Assembly: GCA_950295325.1 (NCBI GenBank)
Contig: OX485803.1
Coordinates: 25,854,001-25,918,000, forward strand
Direction: 5' to 3'
Length of the DNA: 64,000 nucleotides
Source: Polytrichum commune
Taxonomy: Eukaryota; Streptophyta; Polytrichopsida; Polytrichales; Polytrichaceae
Shown in pieces: positions 62,707 to 64,000 of this stretch; the first letter of the stretch is position 1, and every line of letters begins with the position of its first letter. The notes below the pieces were generated by a model. The model did not search any database. It saw only the letters and a list, made by a program, of their open reading frames with translations, and was not told the origin of the DNA. The position numbers and the translations under genes were made by a program.

Positions 62707-62708
<2 letters not shown>
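60928..62708. other. Upstream of the F-box gene; promoter-like island
   Basis: 61500-61930 is GC-richer. It holds AAACCCTAAGCA (a telo-box, AAACCCTA) followed by TC repeats and a purine stretch before ATGGCG (61786). This resembles the leader of a plant housekeeping gene reading plus, but the ATG frame stops after seven codons and no later exon is seen. It may be a decayed or truncated gene start or a distal promoter part. 61930-62708 is plain. Confidence 0.35.

Positions 62709-62757
<49 letters not shown>
62709..62757. repeat. Long TC microsatellite
   Basis: About 24 uninterrupted CT units. Confidence 0.95.
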
Positions 62758-62759
<2 letters not shown>

Positions 62760-63379
62760 AAAGAAACCTTCGTACAAGTTAACTCATGTCCAATACCTCG
62801 GTGGGCGTAATGTTGAAATATTCATTTAAAACTCTAAGGTAACCTTGTCTTAAATGGACACTTGTAGTTGTGCACCCACTTCTAATAGGACATGAACACA
62901 AGTTAGTGCAAGATGATTAATAAACCCAATTTTTTCCCTTGGTTCTTTTTGTCATAATTTTTTGGAGTTCATGTGAATATCTCGTTCATTATCAAAGTGA
63001 AGATTTTTTTTCTCAATAAATGATCAAACATGTCCCCCAATCATGTTAATTGTTGAGACTAAAATGGTCAATAAAACTTTGAGCATGTAGTCCAATCTCT
63101 TTTAAACACGTGTCTTTATGGTGCTCGTTTTTTGATATACACTCGACCAACACACCACTCAACTATAGGTGTTTGTTTTAAGATGAGTATTTAAATCATG
63201 CTTGCTTATCTTAACTCTCAACTTTGTGGAACTCTGAGAACCAGAGTGTTAGGATTGAAGATATAAAGATGATGCCCATACAATGTTCTAGGACATTGGG
63301 GTCTTGAAGGAAAGTGGTCCACATGTGTCGCGCTTTTTGATTTCCATGCATTTTGACTAACCCTTTATTGCCAAAGGGT
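62758..63379. other. No gene seen
   Basis: AT-rich. 63085-63160 resembles the extension of repeat A (CCAATCTCTTTTAAACAC, GTCTTTATGGTGCTCG). Confidence 0.5.
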
Positions 63380-63580
63380 GCATTTTTAACGAACTTGCAA
63401 CTTTCATACCACCCTTGATGTTGAGGGCAATCCAACCCATTATCACCAAGATTTTTGTTGATCGGCTGCTTGTATATGGAAACCAACTCCATTGTGAAGA
63501 TCTACAAAGAAAAAGTTTCTTTGTTTCAACAAAACATGAGAAGATCCAATGGTCGCAAAGTTGAAGTTCTCAAGTTGGGG
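63380..63580 (+). repeat. Dispersed repeat family C, copy 2
   Basis: Same order as 19125-19500: CGAACTTGCAACTTTCATAC, CTTGATGTTGAGGG, AAACCAACTCCA, GAGAAGATCCAA and AGTTGAAGTTCTCAAGTT. Confidence 0.55.
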
Positions 63581-63787
63581 CAACTAGTGAAAATATGTTT
63601 TGTCTAAATTTGAATGATGAGACGGATGAGGATAATGAACGGGGAGAATTGACCTCTAGTTACAAACGAATGGGTTGAGTTTGAGAAACAATAGGTTCAA
63701 CTTGAAGACTTTGGGAAATCTACCAATCCGTTTAGTGTAGTTAACCCATAAATAAATCCTCAGTTTAATAAATAAAATAGCTAAAAG

Positions 63788-63870
63788 ATGTCAACATGTA
63801 ACCGGTTGGCCTTGGAAACACTAGGATCTCGACAGATTATGCCCCCAAAAAATCCCCAACAACTGGATGA
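63788..63870 (+). repeat. Dispersed repeat family B, copy near window end
   Basis: CAACATGTAACCGGTTGG, CTTGGAAACACTAGGATCTC and ATTATGCCC match the 10035 copy closely. The rest to 64000 shows no gene. Confidence 0.65.
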
Positions 63871-64000
63871 GGACTCTTGTCAAGAATATTAAACTGTGTT
63901 TATGTACAATACACATATGCAAAATTTGAAGTTCATGTGCCTATTTTAGAAGTAGTCAAAGTTCATTGGCAGGATGATGAGTGTCTCTCTTTATGAGCTT

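Overview
This is nuclear DNA of a land plant. Genes are split by short introns (about 70 to 970 bp, GT-AG with two GC-AG exceptions) and are separated by long AT-rich stretches full of decayed transposons. There is no operon, CRISPR or prokaryotic signal. Three families point to the lineage: a CKI1-type hybrid histidine kinase, a plant (6-4) photolyase (UVR3) and an intact epsilon-tubulin. Epsilon-tubulin is a centriole/basal-body protein kept by eukaryotes that build flagella and absent from flowering plants, so I infer a seed-free plant with swimming sperm (bryophyte, lycophyte or fern), or at most a cycad/Ginkgo type. The short introns fit a bryophyte or lycophyte better, but I cannot name the species.

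Layout. At 1-6169 (minus) lies the CKI1-like kinase, cut at its 3' end by the window edge inside the receiver domain; 6170-7400 is its unresolved 5' region. From about 7.4 to 40.9 kb there is no convincing host gene. This stretch holds tandem duplications, at least four dispersed repeat families, a CACTA-like MITE, a complete non-autonomous hAT element with 8-bp target duplication, a strong palindrome cluster, a 5'-truncated LINE with 12-bp target duplication carrying an inserted tRNA-derived SINE, remains of a second LINE, a tRNA-Pro-like retro-copy and a hAT-like transposase tail. At 41.0-46.4 kb (plus) is UVR3, 15 exons. At 49.2-56.4 kb (minus) is epsilon-tubulin, 15 exons, convergent with UVR3; a second small hAT element lies between them. 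At 57.4-60.9 kb (minus) is an F-box/leucine-rich protein of 9 exons, in tandem orientation with epsilon-tubulin. From 61 kb to the end are a telo-box/TC-rich segment, a long TC microsatellite and further copies of the dispersed repeats.

The four genes are unrelated housekeeping or signalling genes: cytokinin-type phosphorelay, UV photoproduct repair, centriole assembly and ubiquitin-ligase targeting. I see no sign that they form a functional cluster. The most interesting material is in the repeats: a LINE and a SINE that share about 150 bp of 3' end and a TATC-type tail (a likely partner pair), a 5S rRNA-like sequence inside a UVR3 intron, and a tandem repeat in UVR3 intron 1 that copies the 3' splice site of exon 2. 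Exon models were built by hand from reading frame, splice consensus and recalled family sequence; phases close at every junction of the three complete genes.
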